64,000 bases of DNA from Candidatus Obscuribacterales bacterium (GTDB lineage: Bacteria > Cyanobacteriota > Vampirovibrionia > Obscuribacterales > Obscuribacteraceae). Below the pieces are notes generated by a model. It did not search any database and was not told where the DNA came from. It saw only the letters and a list, made by a program, of their open reading frames with translations. The stretch spans positions 496,001-560,000 of the forward strand of contig JAIETZ010000002.1 of assembly GCA_019744775.1 (NCBI GenBank), read 5' to 3'. Both the position numbers and the translations under genes were made by a program. Positions 37,542 through 46,487 of the stretch are shown piece after piece (within the stretch, counting starts at the first letter, position 1; each line of letters opens with the position of its first letter).

Positions 37542-38471
37542 TTATTTGGCGCCACCCATGAATGGTCCCATTGCCGACATGATTGTGATGATGGCTGGTC
37601 CAAGTAGTGGACAGAGAATAAGTGGCATAACAAAGACTACAATGACAGGCACCATTTTTACAGGCACTTTGGCTGCTTCTTCTTCCTTCTTACGCTTCAA
37701 GCGATCACGCAGGGCTTCGGCTTGCTGTCTTAATGGGTAACTTATGTCAGAACCTTTCGCTTCAGCGGCAATAAGTGAGCTGACAATACCGTTTATTTCT
37801 TCACTGCCGCAACGATTAGCCATGTCCTGCAAAGCGTTGGTGGTTGCCTTGGCGAAGATTTTTACGTCATTCATCATCTGCTGCAATTCAGACGCTAATA
37901 CAGGGCAGCTATCGGCAGACTCTTTAGCAACCTTTTCAATACACATGAGCAAACCAAGACCGGCTTGCGCACAGACAATCAAAAGATCAACGACTGTTGG
38001 GAGTTCGCGTAAGATTTCCGCCTTGCGCTTTTTCACTCGACCAATGAGCGTAAAGTTCGGGAAAATCCAGGCCATTGGTGCGGCAATAAGCGCCACAAAA
38101 ATAAGTCCTGGGTTGGTTGTAGCCATCAGGAGTAAAAAGCCTGATACGACAATTACACAGAGAGTTTTGCAGCCAATGAAAATTGCCAGGTGTTCAGGAG
38201 TTCTGTAATTGGCTTCAATAAGGTTTTGAATGCTGCTTTTATCGGCAAGCGCAGGCAACATGCTCAAGACAAGTTCACCGAGTGTTTTACACAAAAGAAG
38301 GATTTGGCTGTCCTTAGGAGCCTCGGGAGCGGAGCTGCCGGTCTTTTCCTTAAGAGGTTTCGTGCGCAAATAGTAGTCGTGCGTGTATTGAGTGATGACC
38401 GGACGCAAAATTATATACGCCGTCAGGATGACGATTATCGGAATGAAGATAGCTATAGCAAATGTCGTCAT
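37542..38471 (-). CDS. tadC: Tad pilus inner-membrane platform protein TadC
   Basis: A 309-residue type II secretion F-domain protein, one of two platform subunits on which the TadA ATPase acts. One N-terminal membrane helix is followed by a pair of helices (about 95-140), the cytoplasmic helical F domain with RELPTVVDLLIVCAQAGLGL and GSDISYPLRQQAEALRDRLKRK, and a C-terminal hydrophobic pair. VDLLxxCxxAGL is the usual TadC pattern. It sits directly downstream of tadB. Confidence 0.92.
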   Translation of the reverse strand: MTTFAIAIFIPIIVILTAYIILRPVITQYTHDYYLRTKPLKEKTGSSAPEAPKDSQILLLCKTLGELVLSMLPALADKSSIQNLIEANYRTPEHLAIFIGCKTLCVIVVSGFLLLMATTNPGLIFVALIAAPMAWIFPNFTLIGRVKKRKAEILRELPTVVDLLIVCAQAGLGLLMCIEKVAKESADSCPVLASELQQMMNDVKIFAKATTNALQDMANRCGSEEINGIVSSLIAAEAKGSDISYPLRQQAEALRDRLKRKKEEEAAKVPVKMVPVIVVFVMPLILCPLLGPAIITIMSAMGPFMGGAK

Positions 38472-38478
38472 GCTATCC

Positions 38479-39417
38479 CTATACCTCGAACGTCGTCAGT
38501 TTCATGAGTATCCAGAAGCCGATAAGCTCCCAACAAATCATGCCACCCATAACAATTCTCGCCCAGAAATTATTGAAGAAGCCTGTCAGATAGGCAGGGC
38601 TTATCGCATAAATCAAACCGGTGATCACAAATGGCAGACTGCCAATAAAAAGCGCCGTCATTTTTCCTTGTGCGGTCAAGCTGTTTAAGTAGTCGCGCAA
38701 TTTGAATCTTTCACGAATAGCTTCTGAGATAGTCGCCACAACATCAGCTAAGTTGCCCCCTACGTCCTGGCTGATAAAAATAGCCTGGGTGAGAAGACGA
38801 AAGTCCGGCGTACGGATACGACCGCACATCTCGTTTAAAACATCTCGGAAAGACTTGCCTAATTGCAGTGATACCAGCGCGCGTTTAAATTCACCGCGAA
38901 TTGGCTCAGGCGCCGTATCGGAAAGTGTCTTGAACACTTCCAAAATTGGCGAGCCTGATTTTAGCGAGCTAACCATAGTTTCAAGCACAGGCGGCAATTG
39001 CTCGGTGAGTTTCTTCTGCCGTTGCGAGACTTTTAGTTTAAGGAATTGGACGAAGCCTACAGCACCGGCTGCTGCTCCGAAAATTGCACCGACAATGGCA
39101 AACTCGGGACCGACCGTGAGTGCTCCAGCACCTAACAGCACGGCACCACCAACGCCCCACATTATCCATTGTGTGCGCATTTCCTGATAGCGAGCTTCAA
39201 GTCCGGCAAGGGCTAATATTTGGCCCAAGTAGTCTTGTTGTTGCTCCAAGAATATATTGCCGTCTTGTGAAGACAGCGGCTCATTCTCGAGCAACTTGCG
39301 TTGATGCTTGGATAAGCGGTATCGCTCGGCTTCGTGCTCACGACGCATGTAGGCATAAACCATGAGCCCGGCCATGAGTACGACAAGCAGAACAAGCGCG
39401 CCTATAAAGGTAGTCAT
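38479..39417 (-). CDS. tadB: Tad pilus inner-membrane platform protein TadB
   Basis: A 312-residue F-domain protein that pairs with TadC. An N-terminal helix, a cytoplasmic stretch, two helices (about 90-130), then QLPPVLETMVSSLKSGSPI and SQDVGGNLADVVATISEAIRER, typical of TadB, and C-terminal hydrophobic helices. Seven bases separate its stop from the tadC start. Confidence 0.92.
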   Translation of the reverse strand: MTTFIGALVLLVVLMAGLMVYAYMRREHEAERYRLSKHQRKLLENEPLSSQDGNIFLEQQQDYLGQILALAGLEARYQEMRTQWIMWGVGGAVLLGAGALTVGPEFAIVGAIFGAAAGAVGFVQFLKLKVSQRQKKLTEQLPPVLETMVSSLKSGSPILEVFKTLSDTAPEPIRGEFKRALVSLQLGKSFRDVLNEMCGRIRTPDFRLLTQAIFISQDVGGNLADVVATISEAIRERFKLRDYLNSLTAQGKMTALFIGSLPFVITGLIYAISPAYLTGFFNNFWARIVMGGMICWELIGFWILMKLTTFEV

Positions 39418-39448
39418 TTAGCCTGTCCTTTCCTTGCTAACGCTCAGA

Positions 39449-41020
39449 TTACCGCAACCATTCGAGTTTGAACGGTACAGCTTCTTGTTCCAACTGCTCG
39501 AGGAACTTCGGCGGCAATCCGGAACCAACGTGTTTACATTTGAAGAATCCGCGAGCATCACGACCTTCACGCTCAAGGTGAAAGAGTGTGTTAATAGCAA
39601 TAACATCACCTTCCATACCTGTTATCTCAGCTACTTCAGTTACTCGACGCGTACCATCTTCCAAACGGCGAATCTGCACGATCATTTGCAGAGCGCCTGA
39701 TACCAGTTCGCGCACCGCTTTAGCCGGCATATCAACGCCGCCCATCATGACCATGTTCTCCAGACGTTTTGTACAGTCACGCGGTGAGTTCGCGTGGATT
39801 GTGGTCATGGATCCACCGTGACCGGTGTTCATGGCTTGCAACATGTCGAACGCCTCTTCACCACGGCACTCCCCGAGGATTATTCGGTCAGGACGCATAC
39901 GGAGAGCGTTGATAACAAGCATGCGCTGTGTTATTTGACCTTTGCCTTCCACGTTGGGCGGGCGAGTTTCCATGCGCACCCAGTGGTCGTGCTGTAAGCG
40001 CAATTCAGCCGCGTCCTCAATCGTAATGATGCGTTCGCGGTGACCGATGTGCGCAGACAAAGCATTCAGCAAAGTTGTTTTACCGGAACCTGTACCACCG
40101 GAGATGATTGTGTTGATTCTTCCTTTAACGGTAGCTTTCAGCACTTCAGCCATCTGCACGGACATGGCGCCTTTTTCCACCAGCTGACCCAGCGACATAA
40201 TTGTGGTGCCAAAACAACGAATTGTTAGTGTCGGACCGTCGATGGATACCGGAGGAATGGTGGCATTAACACGAGAACCGTTAGGCAAACGTGCATCCAC
40301 CATTGGCGAAGAATCATCGAGACGTCTTCCCAGAGGCTGAATGATCTTGTCGATCGTTTGTCTCAAGTGACGCTCATTCTCAAATACAATTGGAGTTTTT
40401 TCCAACTTACCGTGACGTTCTACATATACCGAAAATGGTCCATTGACGCAGATATCACCTACGCCCGGATCTCTCAGTAGTGGACCAAGAGGTCCAAAAC
40501 CAAAGACTTCGTCCAAGACGTTCTGCAGCAAATTGCCCTTTTCCATCATTGTCAATGGAGCAGGATCTGAATTGACCATTTCTCTAATGCGGTTACGCAC
40601 TTGAGCTTGCGTGTCTTCACTAATTTGCGTCAAACGAGAAGTATCAAGTTCACGTCTCAGTTGATCAATGATGACCTTTTCGCGTTCTCTGATTAGGGCT
40701 TGGTTAGCGCTGACTTTAGCATCACCAACCGGAGCAGCTTCTTGAATTTGTCCAGTGTAATCAGCTTCGGGACGATCGATGCGCTCGATATCAGCTCGTG
40801 TCGGCTGCTGGCTGACGCCACTACCAGCGGCACCACCTGCAACCCCACTACCTGCCTGTCCGGATGCTACGCCTGTTCCGCCACCAGGAGCAGCGGGAGC
40901 GCCACCTTGTTGCGCGGTCGAAGCCAACTCACCGGAAGCCTGACGTTGCCTTACCAGTTGTCCCATTAAAGAGGACGCTGGACGGGCCGGCAAATTTTCA
41001 TCTTTTTTCTCTTCAGACAT
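39449..41020 (-). CDS. tadA: Tad pilus assembly ATPase TadA/CpaF
   Basis: Secretion ATPase that powers Flp pilus assembly. Walker A is GGTGSGKTT (308-316), Walker B region [10 protein letters not shown] (381-390), and the His box [10 protein letters not shown] (401-410). The 523 residues include an unusual N-terminal low-complexity linker rich in Gly and Ala (about 38-72), which is likely disordered. The rest matches the CpaF subgroup, with [20 protein letters not shown] and [17 protein letters not shown]. Confidence 0.95.
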   Translation of the reverse strand: MSEEKKDENLPARPASSLMGQLVRQRQASGELASTAQQGGAPAAPGGGTGVASGQAGSGVAGGAAGSGVSQQPTRADIERIDRPEADYTGQIQEAAPVGDAKVSANQALIREREKVIIDQLRRELDTSRLTQISEDTQAQVRNRIREMVNSDPAPLTMMEKGNLLQNVLDEVFGFGPLGPLLRDPGVGDICVNGPFSVYVERHGKLEKTPIVFENERHLRQTIDKIIQPLGRRLDDSSPMVDARLPNGSRVNATIPPVSIDGPTLTIRCFGTTIMSLGQLVEKGAMSVQMAEVLKATVKGRINTIISGGTGSGKTTLLNALSAHIGHRERIITIEDAAELRLQHDHWVRMETRPPNVEGKGQITQRMLVINALRMRPDRIILGECRGEEAFDMLQAMNTGHGGSMTTIHANSPRDCTKRLENMVMMGGVDMPAKAVRELVSGALQMIVQIRRLEDGTRRVTEVAEITGMEGDVIAINTLFHLEREGRDARGFFKCKHVGSGLPPKFLEQLEQEAVPFKLEWLR

Positions 41021-41037
41021 TTAAGTCACCACCTTAG

Positions 41038-42219
41038 TTACTTGCGCTTGGCAAAAATGCCCGGCAATTTGAAGCCGGCTGCTTTGTCACCTTCAGCAGT
41101 AAGCAACAGCTTTTCTGCTCCGGCAAAGCGCCGTGCAATAGTATCCATAGCTTTACCAAGAGCTGTGTGTCCGGGTGCAATTTGCCCCTGGTTGTTAACC
41201 CACTTAGCAGTTTTGGCATCGCTCGGAATTTCGGCAAAAACAGGATAGTTCAAGTTAGCTCTACACTCACTTAGTACATCGTGAGGCAACCATTCCGCAC
41301 GGTTGATAACGAGCAACAATTTTTCCTGATTGTAGTGCGCCTTGAATGTATCAAGACACTTACGAGCATTCAAAATCGCCGACCAATTGTATTCGGTCAG
41401 CACGATTACGTGATCAGCGAAGTCAAGGCTGGCAATTGCTCTTTCATCCAGCAAGTTTTTCGGCAAATCAACAACAACATACTTGAATTCGCTCTTGGCA
41501 GTATTCAGTATTTCTTGAATCTGAGCAGCATAGATATCACCAATGTCTTCCAGTTCCGGGGGTGCTGCCAGAATCGACAACTTATCATCGTACTTGGTCA
41601 TCAAGTTGCGCAGATAAGTAGCATCGAAGTTAGTATGCGAAAAATCGATTGTGCTTAAACTGAATGACGGCTCAAGATTCAGATAATGTGCGACCATACC
41701 AAATTGCAAGTCGAGGTCGACAATAGCTGTTTCGCCATGTTTAGACAGATAACCTGCAAGGTTTGTCGTAATAGTTGTTGCGCCGATGCCACCTGTTGGG
41801 CTGAAGACAGCTATTACTTTACCTTGAGCGACTGATACTGATTCAGACTGGTGCTTCAGCATAATGCTCTGGACAGCTGCCGGCAGGTCAGTACGCCAGC
41901 GCTCGGCATCCAAAAAGTCCGAAGCCCCAAGTCGATACGCGGTGCGAATCAACTCAGGGTCTGGAACTTCGTAGCTCACGAAGAAGTAGAGCTGCGGGTA
42001 GGCTTCTCTCAGTTCGGCTAATAAGGACAGACCACGTACAGGAGCTGGGGAAAGCTCAATCCAGACAAGCTTGGGGTGCAAGCTGGCTATCTGTTCACGT
42101 GCCATTCCGCCGGCGACCGTCCCAATTAGGGCCAGGTTGTTTTGGCTATGGATAAGATCCTCAATGGTTTGACGCTTATCCAGACCGGCATCACAAACGA
42201 GCAGGGTGGTCAGTTTCAT
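41038..42219 (-). CDS. cpaE: CpaE/TadZ pilus localisation protein
   Basis: A 393-residue protein with an N-terminal receiver-like domain (about 1-120) and a MinD/ParA-like domain. The nucleotide loop reads FSPTGGIGATTIT (139-151); the usual P-loop Lys is Ala, as is common in CpaE proteins, so ATP hydrolysis may be weak or absent. VDLDLQFGMVAHYLNLEP and VVVDLPKNLLDE follow as in the family. TadZ/CpaE marks the cell position where the Tad machine assembles. Confidence 0.9.
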   Translation of the reverse strand: MKLTTLLVCDAGLDKRQTIEDLIHSQNNLALIGTVAGGMAREQIASLHPKLVWIELSPAPVRGLSLLAELREAYPQLYFFVSYEVPDPELIRTAYRLGASDFLDAERWRTDLPAAVQSIMLKHQSESVSVAQGKVIAVFSPTGGIGATTITTNLAGYLSKHGETAIVDLDLQFGMVAHYLNLEPSFSLSTIDFSHTNFDATYLRNLMTKYDDKLSILAAPPELEDIGDIYAAQIQEILNTAKSEFKYVVVDLPKNLLDERAIASLDFADHVIVLTEYNWSAILNARKCLDTFKAHYNQEKLLLVINRAEWLPHDVLSECRANLNYPVFAEIPSDAKTAKWVNNQGQIAPGHTALGKAMDTIARRFAGAEKLLLTAEGDKAAGFKLPGIFAKRK

Positions 42220-42300
42220 ATGAGTTTTAGCCTCCTAGGCACCGCAGATACAAGAGTTCTTATCTATTTGTACCCAGGCAGGCATATATCCTCACAAACC

Positions 42301-43218
42301 TTAATTTCTCGGAACGGAGATGACCTCCTTCTTGCTGCCACTCCAGGACTCGATTTCATGTTCAGCCGGGGCCAAGGTCGAACCACCCATATCGCCACCC
42401 ATTGGAGGAGGCGGTGCAAGCGGCGCCGGCGGCGGCGGCAAGGATGCCATATCGGAATGATCCATTGGCTTTTCAAACATTGATGTAACGTCAACAACCG
42501 CTACAGGGGTATGGTCTTTGTCGTTTCTCAGAGTCAGATAAAGCTTACCGGCCATTACAGCTTTGATTAGTTTCGCGGCATCAGCTGGTGGTACTTCAAC
42601 AGTCACGGAGTTAGCTTGAATTGCTCCAGCCGAACTCGAGCGCTGATAAGTGGTACCAACTGCGATGACTTTCACATCCGACAATATCGGATTAGCTTTT
42701 GTCTCACGACCGGAGCCAACCGAGCCGATAATATCAACGTGACTATCAGGACCAACAAATCCGGACACTCCGGAGTTGCTATCGATAGCGAATGTTACCG
42801 CACGCATGCCGGCTTTGATTTTGGATTCAAATCCGACTGATATTCCTTCTGGTACCAGATCGTGTGAACCAACTATTTGACCGGCCGGAATTGTTGCTTT
42901 TGCAATTCTGCCGACTGCCAAACTTTGCGATGTTAAAGCATCGATTGGTGCGCGACCCGATTCAACTTCTTTTTCTTCTAAACCATCAGAAGCAATTGTT
43001 GCTCCCTCCGGGATGTCCTTGGTGGCAAAAACCACCATGACTTTTTGTTCGTACTTAGCCTTTAAGGCCGCTTCCTGTTCTTTTGCTTTCTTCTCGGACT
43101 CGCCTAACTGACCCATAACCATCATGGTGACAACAACTGCCAAACCAAGGATGATTATCAGCATTACAGCCGGATGCATCCGCGAAAGACTTAGAAATAA
43201 CGCACGTAATGGATTCAT
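42301..43218 (-). CDS. cpaB: Flp pilus assembly protein CpaB/RcpC
   Basis: A 305-residue protein with one N-terminal membrane helix (about 13-35) and an external part with a SAF domain (VFATKDIPEGATIAS) and GMRAVTFAIDSNSGVSGFVGPDSHVDI, the CpaB signature, then PADAAKLIKAVMAGKLYLTLR. The C-terminal tail is Pro/Gly-rich (PPPPAPLAPPPPMGGD), an unusual addition that may reach through the wall or bind a partner. In other systems it works with the RcpA secretin, which is not in the window. Confidence 0.92.
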   Translation of the reverse strand: MNPLRALFLSLSRMHPAVMLIIILGLAVVVTMMVMGQLGESEKKAKEQEAALKAKYEQKVMVVFATKDIPEGATIASDGLEEKEVESGRAPIDALTSQSLAVGRIAKATIPAGQIVGSHDLVPEGISVGFESKIKAGMRAVTFAIDSNSGVSGFVGPDSHVDIIGSVGSGRETKANPILSDVKVIAVGTTYQRSSSAGAIQANSVTVEVPPADAAKLIKAVMAGKLYLTLRNDKDHTPVAVVDVTSMFEKPMDHSDMASLPPPPAPLAPPPPMGGDMGGSTLAPAEHEIESWSGSKKEVISVPRN

Positions 43219-43566
43219 TACGGTTCCCCCTTCAGAGCCGAGAAAGATTAACCATTTACTATTAACGCATATTAATGCCGCAAGGACAATGTTTTTTTCA
43301 CTGGACTTTATCCCTTGATGACCGAATAACTGATCACAAGCAACAGCGAGAACGAAGCGTTGCGGGTAGCGAAATAGCGACGAAGGCGCTATGGAGCGGA
43401 CTTGTGAGAATCAAATGCGGAGTGGAGCGTGGCATGGCAGCTGCCTAGCGAAGGCGAAACGAAGTGCAGCCGGAGCGTTACATATATAAAATTCAACGCT
43501 GTCCCATGAAGATTGGCTCCAATACTGACTATTTATCAGACTGGAATTGTCCTTCGAGCAACTTTT
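43219..43566. other. Intergenic region between cpaB and the pilin gene, GCGAAG-rich tract
   Basis: A 348-base gap with no gene. It includes a tract at about 43345-43480 full of GCGAAG/GAGCG words, a TAGCG/CGCTA hairpin (43375-43391), and a perfect GGCAGCTGCC palindrome (43436-43445). The texture resembles 46425-46554. Sequence at 43513-43546 repeats the flank after the second pilin gene. Promoters for cpaB were not clearly seen. Confidence 0.5.
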
Positions 43567-43755
43567 TTACGTCGAAACTGCGTTCAACTGAGTGGCCATT
43601 TCGTTATAGGCCTTGTTGATTGCTTGCTGCAAGGCGGTGCTTTGTGTAAACGCCACGGCAATGAGCAGGGCCACAAAGGCCAATATGGCGCCGTACTCAG
43701 TAATGCCTTGGCCGGACTCGTCGTAAATAAACTGGTTTGCAATCTTCATATTCAT
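43567..43755 (-). CDS. flp: Flp-type pilin 1
   Basis: A small class IVb prepilin of 62 residues from the ATG at 43755. The MNMKIANQF leader region runs into YDESGQGITEYGAILAFVALLIAVAF, the Flp signature with the Glu-Tyr pair (shown by TEYGAIL) and one hydrophobic helix. I prefer the ATG at 43755, not one 6 codons earlier, because it aligns with the neighbour pilin and follows AGGGG. The cleavage site is not a classic Gly; the QG before ITEYG is the likely processing point. It is a tandem duplicate of the next gene. Confidence 0.88.
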   Translation of the reverse strand: MNMKIANQFIYDESGQGITEYGAILAFVALLIAVAFTQSTALQQAINKAYNEMATQLNAVST

Positions 43756-43781
43756 AGTACCCCTTGCTCGCATCTAAGCAG

Positions 43782-43809
43782 AGGGGAGGGTAAAAATTTA
43801 CCCTCCCCT
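43782..43809. promoter_or_regulatory. Strong hairpin between the two pilin genes
   Basis: A 13-bp perfect stem (AGGGGAGGGTAAA with its complement) and a 2-base centre, so the loop must open a little. On the pilin strand no T run follows, so it is more likely an RNA-stability or processing hairpin than a terminator. Confidence 0.6.
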
Positions 43810-43873
43810 TCAAAAATTGGCTCTTGTACTGACTGTTTATCAGACGAGCCGCAATTTGTTTTATCAGCTTGCT

Positions 43874-44056
43874 CTATGTGCTGATAGCGTTGAGCTGAGT
43901 AACTACAGCTGTAAATGCTTTGTTGATAGCGCCGTTGAGAGCACTCTGTTGAGTAAAGAGCATGGCGATTAGCAACGCAACGAAGGCCAAGATCGCACCA
44001 TATTCTGTAATGCCTTGTCCGGACTCATCGTTGATAAATTGGTTCATTGTATTCAT
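43874..44056 (-). CDS. flp: Flp-type pilin 2
   Basis: A 60-residue Flp prepilin, MNTMNQF then DESGQGITEYGAILAFVALLIAMLF and a short tail ending ATAV-like NAIST. It has a strong AGGAGG ribosome site. The mature start, helix and C-terminal NA(V/I)ST match pilin 1; the middle differs, so both copies appear to be under selection. It is the first gene of the Tad operon, with 320 bases of upstream sequence to the divergent toroid gene. Confidence 0.92.
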   Translation of the reverse strand: MNTMNQFINDESGQGITEYGAILAFVALLIAMLFTQQSALNGAINKAFTAVVTQLNAIST

Positions 44057-44376
44057 AGTAAACCTCCTGATAGCACCTACAGCAGTTCATCTAGAAGCGT
44101 ATGCTTTTAGACGAGCGTGTGCTCGTGAGCTCTGTGGTGCTAGCAATAAAAATAGTTAGTTAACCTAGTAAAAAAATCAAAAGTCGAATTTGCTAGCTAT
44201 GTTGGGCATGGGTAACGGATTTAGCTTTTCACCTCCAGATTTACCCAGTAGTCTACATCAGGATAATGCCCAGTCTAGTCTTATAAGTAACGGGTACCCG
44301 GCTTTATTAATGTTAAGCTACCAATGTTCAGTGCTAACGAAAACCCGGAATCAAGCCAGGGGCATAACTTACCAAC
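44057..44376. other. Upstream region of the Tad operon and the toroid gene
   Basis: A 320-base gap between divergent genes. Near the pilin start are two hairpins, TCTAGAAGC/GCTTTTAGA (44090-44111, one mismatch) and GAGC-GTGT-GCTC. A CGGGTACCCG palindrome lies at 44291-44300. I could not fix promoter boxes and saw no cyclic di-GMP riboswitch core. Confidence 0.4.
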
Positions 44377-45339
44377 ATGCTTACCTCGAACACCAATGCC
44401 GCGAGCCTTAAACGGGCGGAATCTTTTTTACTAAAACACCGGCAGCCTTATTGGCCGTACAGACCCGGTGGCGACGCTTCATTAGAATCCACCGCTTGGT
44501 GTGCAATTGCCCTCCGCTCCCACAAGGAAATTGCTGAGCAAACCTGGCAATACTTTCAAAAGTGCCAATTAGCCGATGGTGGTTGGGCAACCGGTATAAA
44601 TGATAAGCAGTCTGATTGGACATCCAATTTGGTGGTTCTATCCCTCAAGCTAATGGCTGAAAAGATGGAACTCGATAGCCGGAAGCAGGCTTTTCTACAT
44701 AGCGGCTATGAATACCTAATTAATAGTCGCCGGCAAGCCTATATTGAATTCCTGCGTTGGATTTTTTGGCTGCTCAAACTGCCATCCAATTTTCCAGCCG
44801 GGCGTGGATGGCCATTCTTACCGGGTACGGTTATGTTGGTTGAGCCGACGACGTATGCGCTGATGGCAATCAAAAGCACAAAGCGAACAAATGAAGAACC
44901 TCTAAAGTCGGTAATTTCTTTGGCCGAAGAATATCTTTATAGTAGGTATTGCAAACGTGGTGGTTGGAATTACGGAGAAAATGTCCGCCTAACTGAACAA
45001 CTTCCTGCTTATGCGGTCACTACCGCACAGGCAGTTATTGCATTGCAAGACAGACCAGATGATGAGCGCGTAAAGACCGGTCTAAATTTTCTAACGCAAA
45101 CCTCCAAGGAAAACAATACGACCATGGCACTTGCTTGGGCGGCGCTGGCTCGCAATTGCTTTGGTCACGACGCAAAAGAAGAGTTGCAAATGCTTGCCCA
45201 GCATCAAAATGGCGACGGATCATTTGGTGGCAGCATTTACCTTACAGCAATTGCTGCCTGTGCTTTGCAGATAGAAGAAGAAAATCCATTGAAGTTCCCC
45301 ATGCCGGTAAAGCTCGATATCAAGCTGCCAAACAAATGA
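44377..45339 (+). CDS. Alpha/alpha-toroid (prenyltransferase/terpene-cyclase-like) protein
   Basis: A 320-residue protein with repeats of the terpenoid cyclase/prenyltransferase toroid fold: QLADGGWATG, RGGWNYGEN and QNGDGSFGGS mark three repeat ends. It is about half the length of squalene-hopene cyclase and lacks a visible DxDD acid motif, so it is probably not a cyclase of that kind. No signal peptide. Its stop overlaps the start of the DUF362 gene (ATGA), so the two products are made together and may act together. Function unknown. Confidence 0.72.
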   Translation: MLTSNTNAASLKRAESFLLKHRQPYWPYRPGGDASLESTAWCAIALRSHKEIAEQTWQYFQKCQLADGGWATGINDKQSDWTSNLVVLSLKLMAEKMELDSRKQAFLHSGYEYLINSRRQAYIEFLRWIFWLLKLPSNFPAGRGWPFLPGTVMLVEPTTYALMAIKSTKRTNEEPLKSVISLAEEYLYSRYCKRGGWNYGENVRLTEQLPAYAVTTAQAVIALQDRPDDERVKTGLNFLTQTSKENNTTMALAWAALARNCFGHDAKEELQMLAQHQNGDGSFGGSIYLTAIAACALQIEEENPLKFPMPVKLDIKLPNK

Positions 45340-46382
45340 AAAAAGACGATTCAAAACGAGTTTCGCGAAGAAAATTCCTGCAAGCCGGCATTGCAGCTTC
45401 TACCCTGTCCGGCTGCACAAGTAATGAACCACCAAAAGATCCGGAACCAAATGCTGAGCAAATTTCCAGACGTAGAGTCGACCCTTCGACGGTAGCTATA
45501 ATTCCATGTCCATCCTATGAACATGATCCGCTGCCTGAATTGAAAAAATATGCCGGTGAACTCGGACTCCCGGATCTCAAAAACAAGAGTGTCCTGTTGA
45601 AGCCTAATATGGTGGAATACAGAGACGGCAAACCATTAACGACAGAGCCTGCCATTATCAAAGTTGCCGTTGAGCTTTTAAGTTTTCTAGGCGCGAAGAA
45701 AGTTGTAGTTGCCGACGGACCGGCAGAATTTCGCGATACAGAATATCTCTTGAAAGCGACAGGCATTGGCCCTATGTGCGCCAAACTGGGAGTGCCATTT
45801 GTCGATCTAAATATGGATTCCCTGGTGAGTGTCGATAATACACATGGATTCACACCAATCAAAACATTCTTGATGCCCAAGTCTGTCATGGAAGCAGATT
45901 GTGTTGTCAGTTTGCCAAAGCTAAAAACGCATCAATGGGCAGGGATGACTTGCTCAATGAAGAATCTATTTGGCACCGTGCCGGGACGCAAGTACGGCTG
46001 GCCGAAAAATATTTTGCATACGACAGGTGTTGACATTTGCATCATGGATATTATTCATATGGTGAAGCCTAGATTTGCCCTTGTGGATGCCGTCGTGTCC
46101 ATGGAGGGCAACGGCCCATTAAGCGGTTACGCCAAGGAAACTGGCTTTATCGTCGCGGGCTCAGACGTCGCGGCGGTGGATGCAACGTGCGCAAGAACAA
46201 TGGAATTCGATCCGCAGAAGATGCTCTACATGCGTCTGGCAAACAAAATAGTCGGCAATACAAATATAGAGAGCATCAAGATTCTTGGTGCACCAATTCA
46301 ACAAGTTGCACAGAAGTTTGTAATGGCTGACACTTGGAAATCAGGCAAATTCAGCTTAACCGGTCTCGGCGAAGGGACTTAA
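45336..46382 (+). CDS. DUF362 protein with Tat lipoprotein signal
   Basis: A 348-residue protein. The N-terminus has the twin-Arg motif SRRKFLQAG and a lipobox-like TLSGC, so it is probably exported folded and lipid-anchored. The body is a DUF362 domain: LLKPNMVEYRDGKP, GAKKVVVADGPAEF, VSLPKLKTHQWAGMTCSMKNLFG and VDAVVSMEGNGP. No ferredoxin-like Cys cluster, which some DUF362 proteins carry, is present. I place the start at 45336 where it overlaps the toroid stop; the frame is open 67 codons earlier but that part lies inside the toroid gene. Confidence 0.85.
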   Translation: MKKDDSKRVSRRKFLQAGIAASTLSGCTSNEPPKDPEPNAEQISRRRVDPSTVAIIPCPSYEHDPLPELKKYAGELGLPDLKNKSVLLKPNMVEYRDGKPLTTEPAIIKVAVELLSFLGAKKVVVADGPAEFRDTEYLLKATGIGPMCAKLGVPFVDLNMDSLVSVDNTHGFTPIKTFLMPKSVMEADCVVSLPKLKTHQWAGMTCSMKNLFGTVPGRKYGWPKNILHTTGVDICIMDIIHMVKPRFALVDAVVSMEGNGPLSGYAKETGFIVAGSDVAAVDATCARTMEFDPQKMLYMRLANKIVGNTNIESIKILGAPIQQVAQKFVMADTWKSGKFSLTGLGEGT

Positions 46383-46403
46383 TTTAGCGCTCCGGAAGAG
46401 CCC

Positions 46404-46424
46404 GACGAGACATTTAGTCTCGTC
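46404..46424. terminator. Hairpin between convergent DUF362 and guaA genes
   Basis: GACGAGAC/GTCTCGTC, perfect 8 bp with an ATTTA loop, just after the DUF362 stop. No clear T run, so terminator strength is uncertain. Confidence 0.5.
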
Positions 46425-46453
46425 TCCTTGCCTTCGCTTAGCCGTCCGGCATT

Positions 46454-46487
46454 GCGATGAGCGCTTCGCTAACGCACGGCTCATCGC
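46454..46487. repeat. Second hairpin in the GCGAAG-rich convergent gap
   Basis: GCGATGAGC (46454-46462) and GCTCATCGC (46479-46487), perfect 9 bp with a 16-base loop, within a tract at 46425-46554 rich in GCTTCG words on this strand, so GCGAAG on the other, like 43345-43480. Confidence 0.5.

Noticed and set aside
44291-44300. Perfect CGGGTACCCG palindrome
   Set aside because: Ten-base palindromes are expected by chance in a window this size and nothing else supports a site here.
44057-44376. Possible cyclic di-GMP riboswitch before the pilin operon
   Set aside because: Pilus operons often have one, but the conserved GEMM core bases and the receptor loop were not found on the pilin strand.
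45135-45335. N-terminal extension of the DUF362 frame by 67 codons
   Set aside because: This part lies inside the toroid gene in another frame, and the Tat signal with its ATG at 45336 gives a clear true start.
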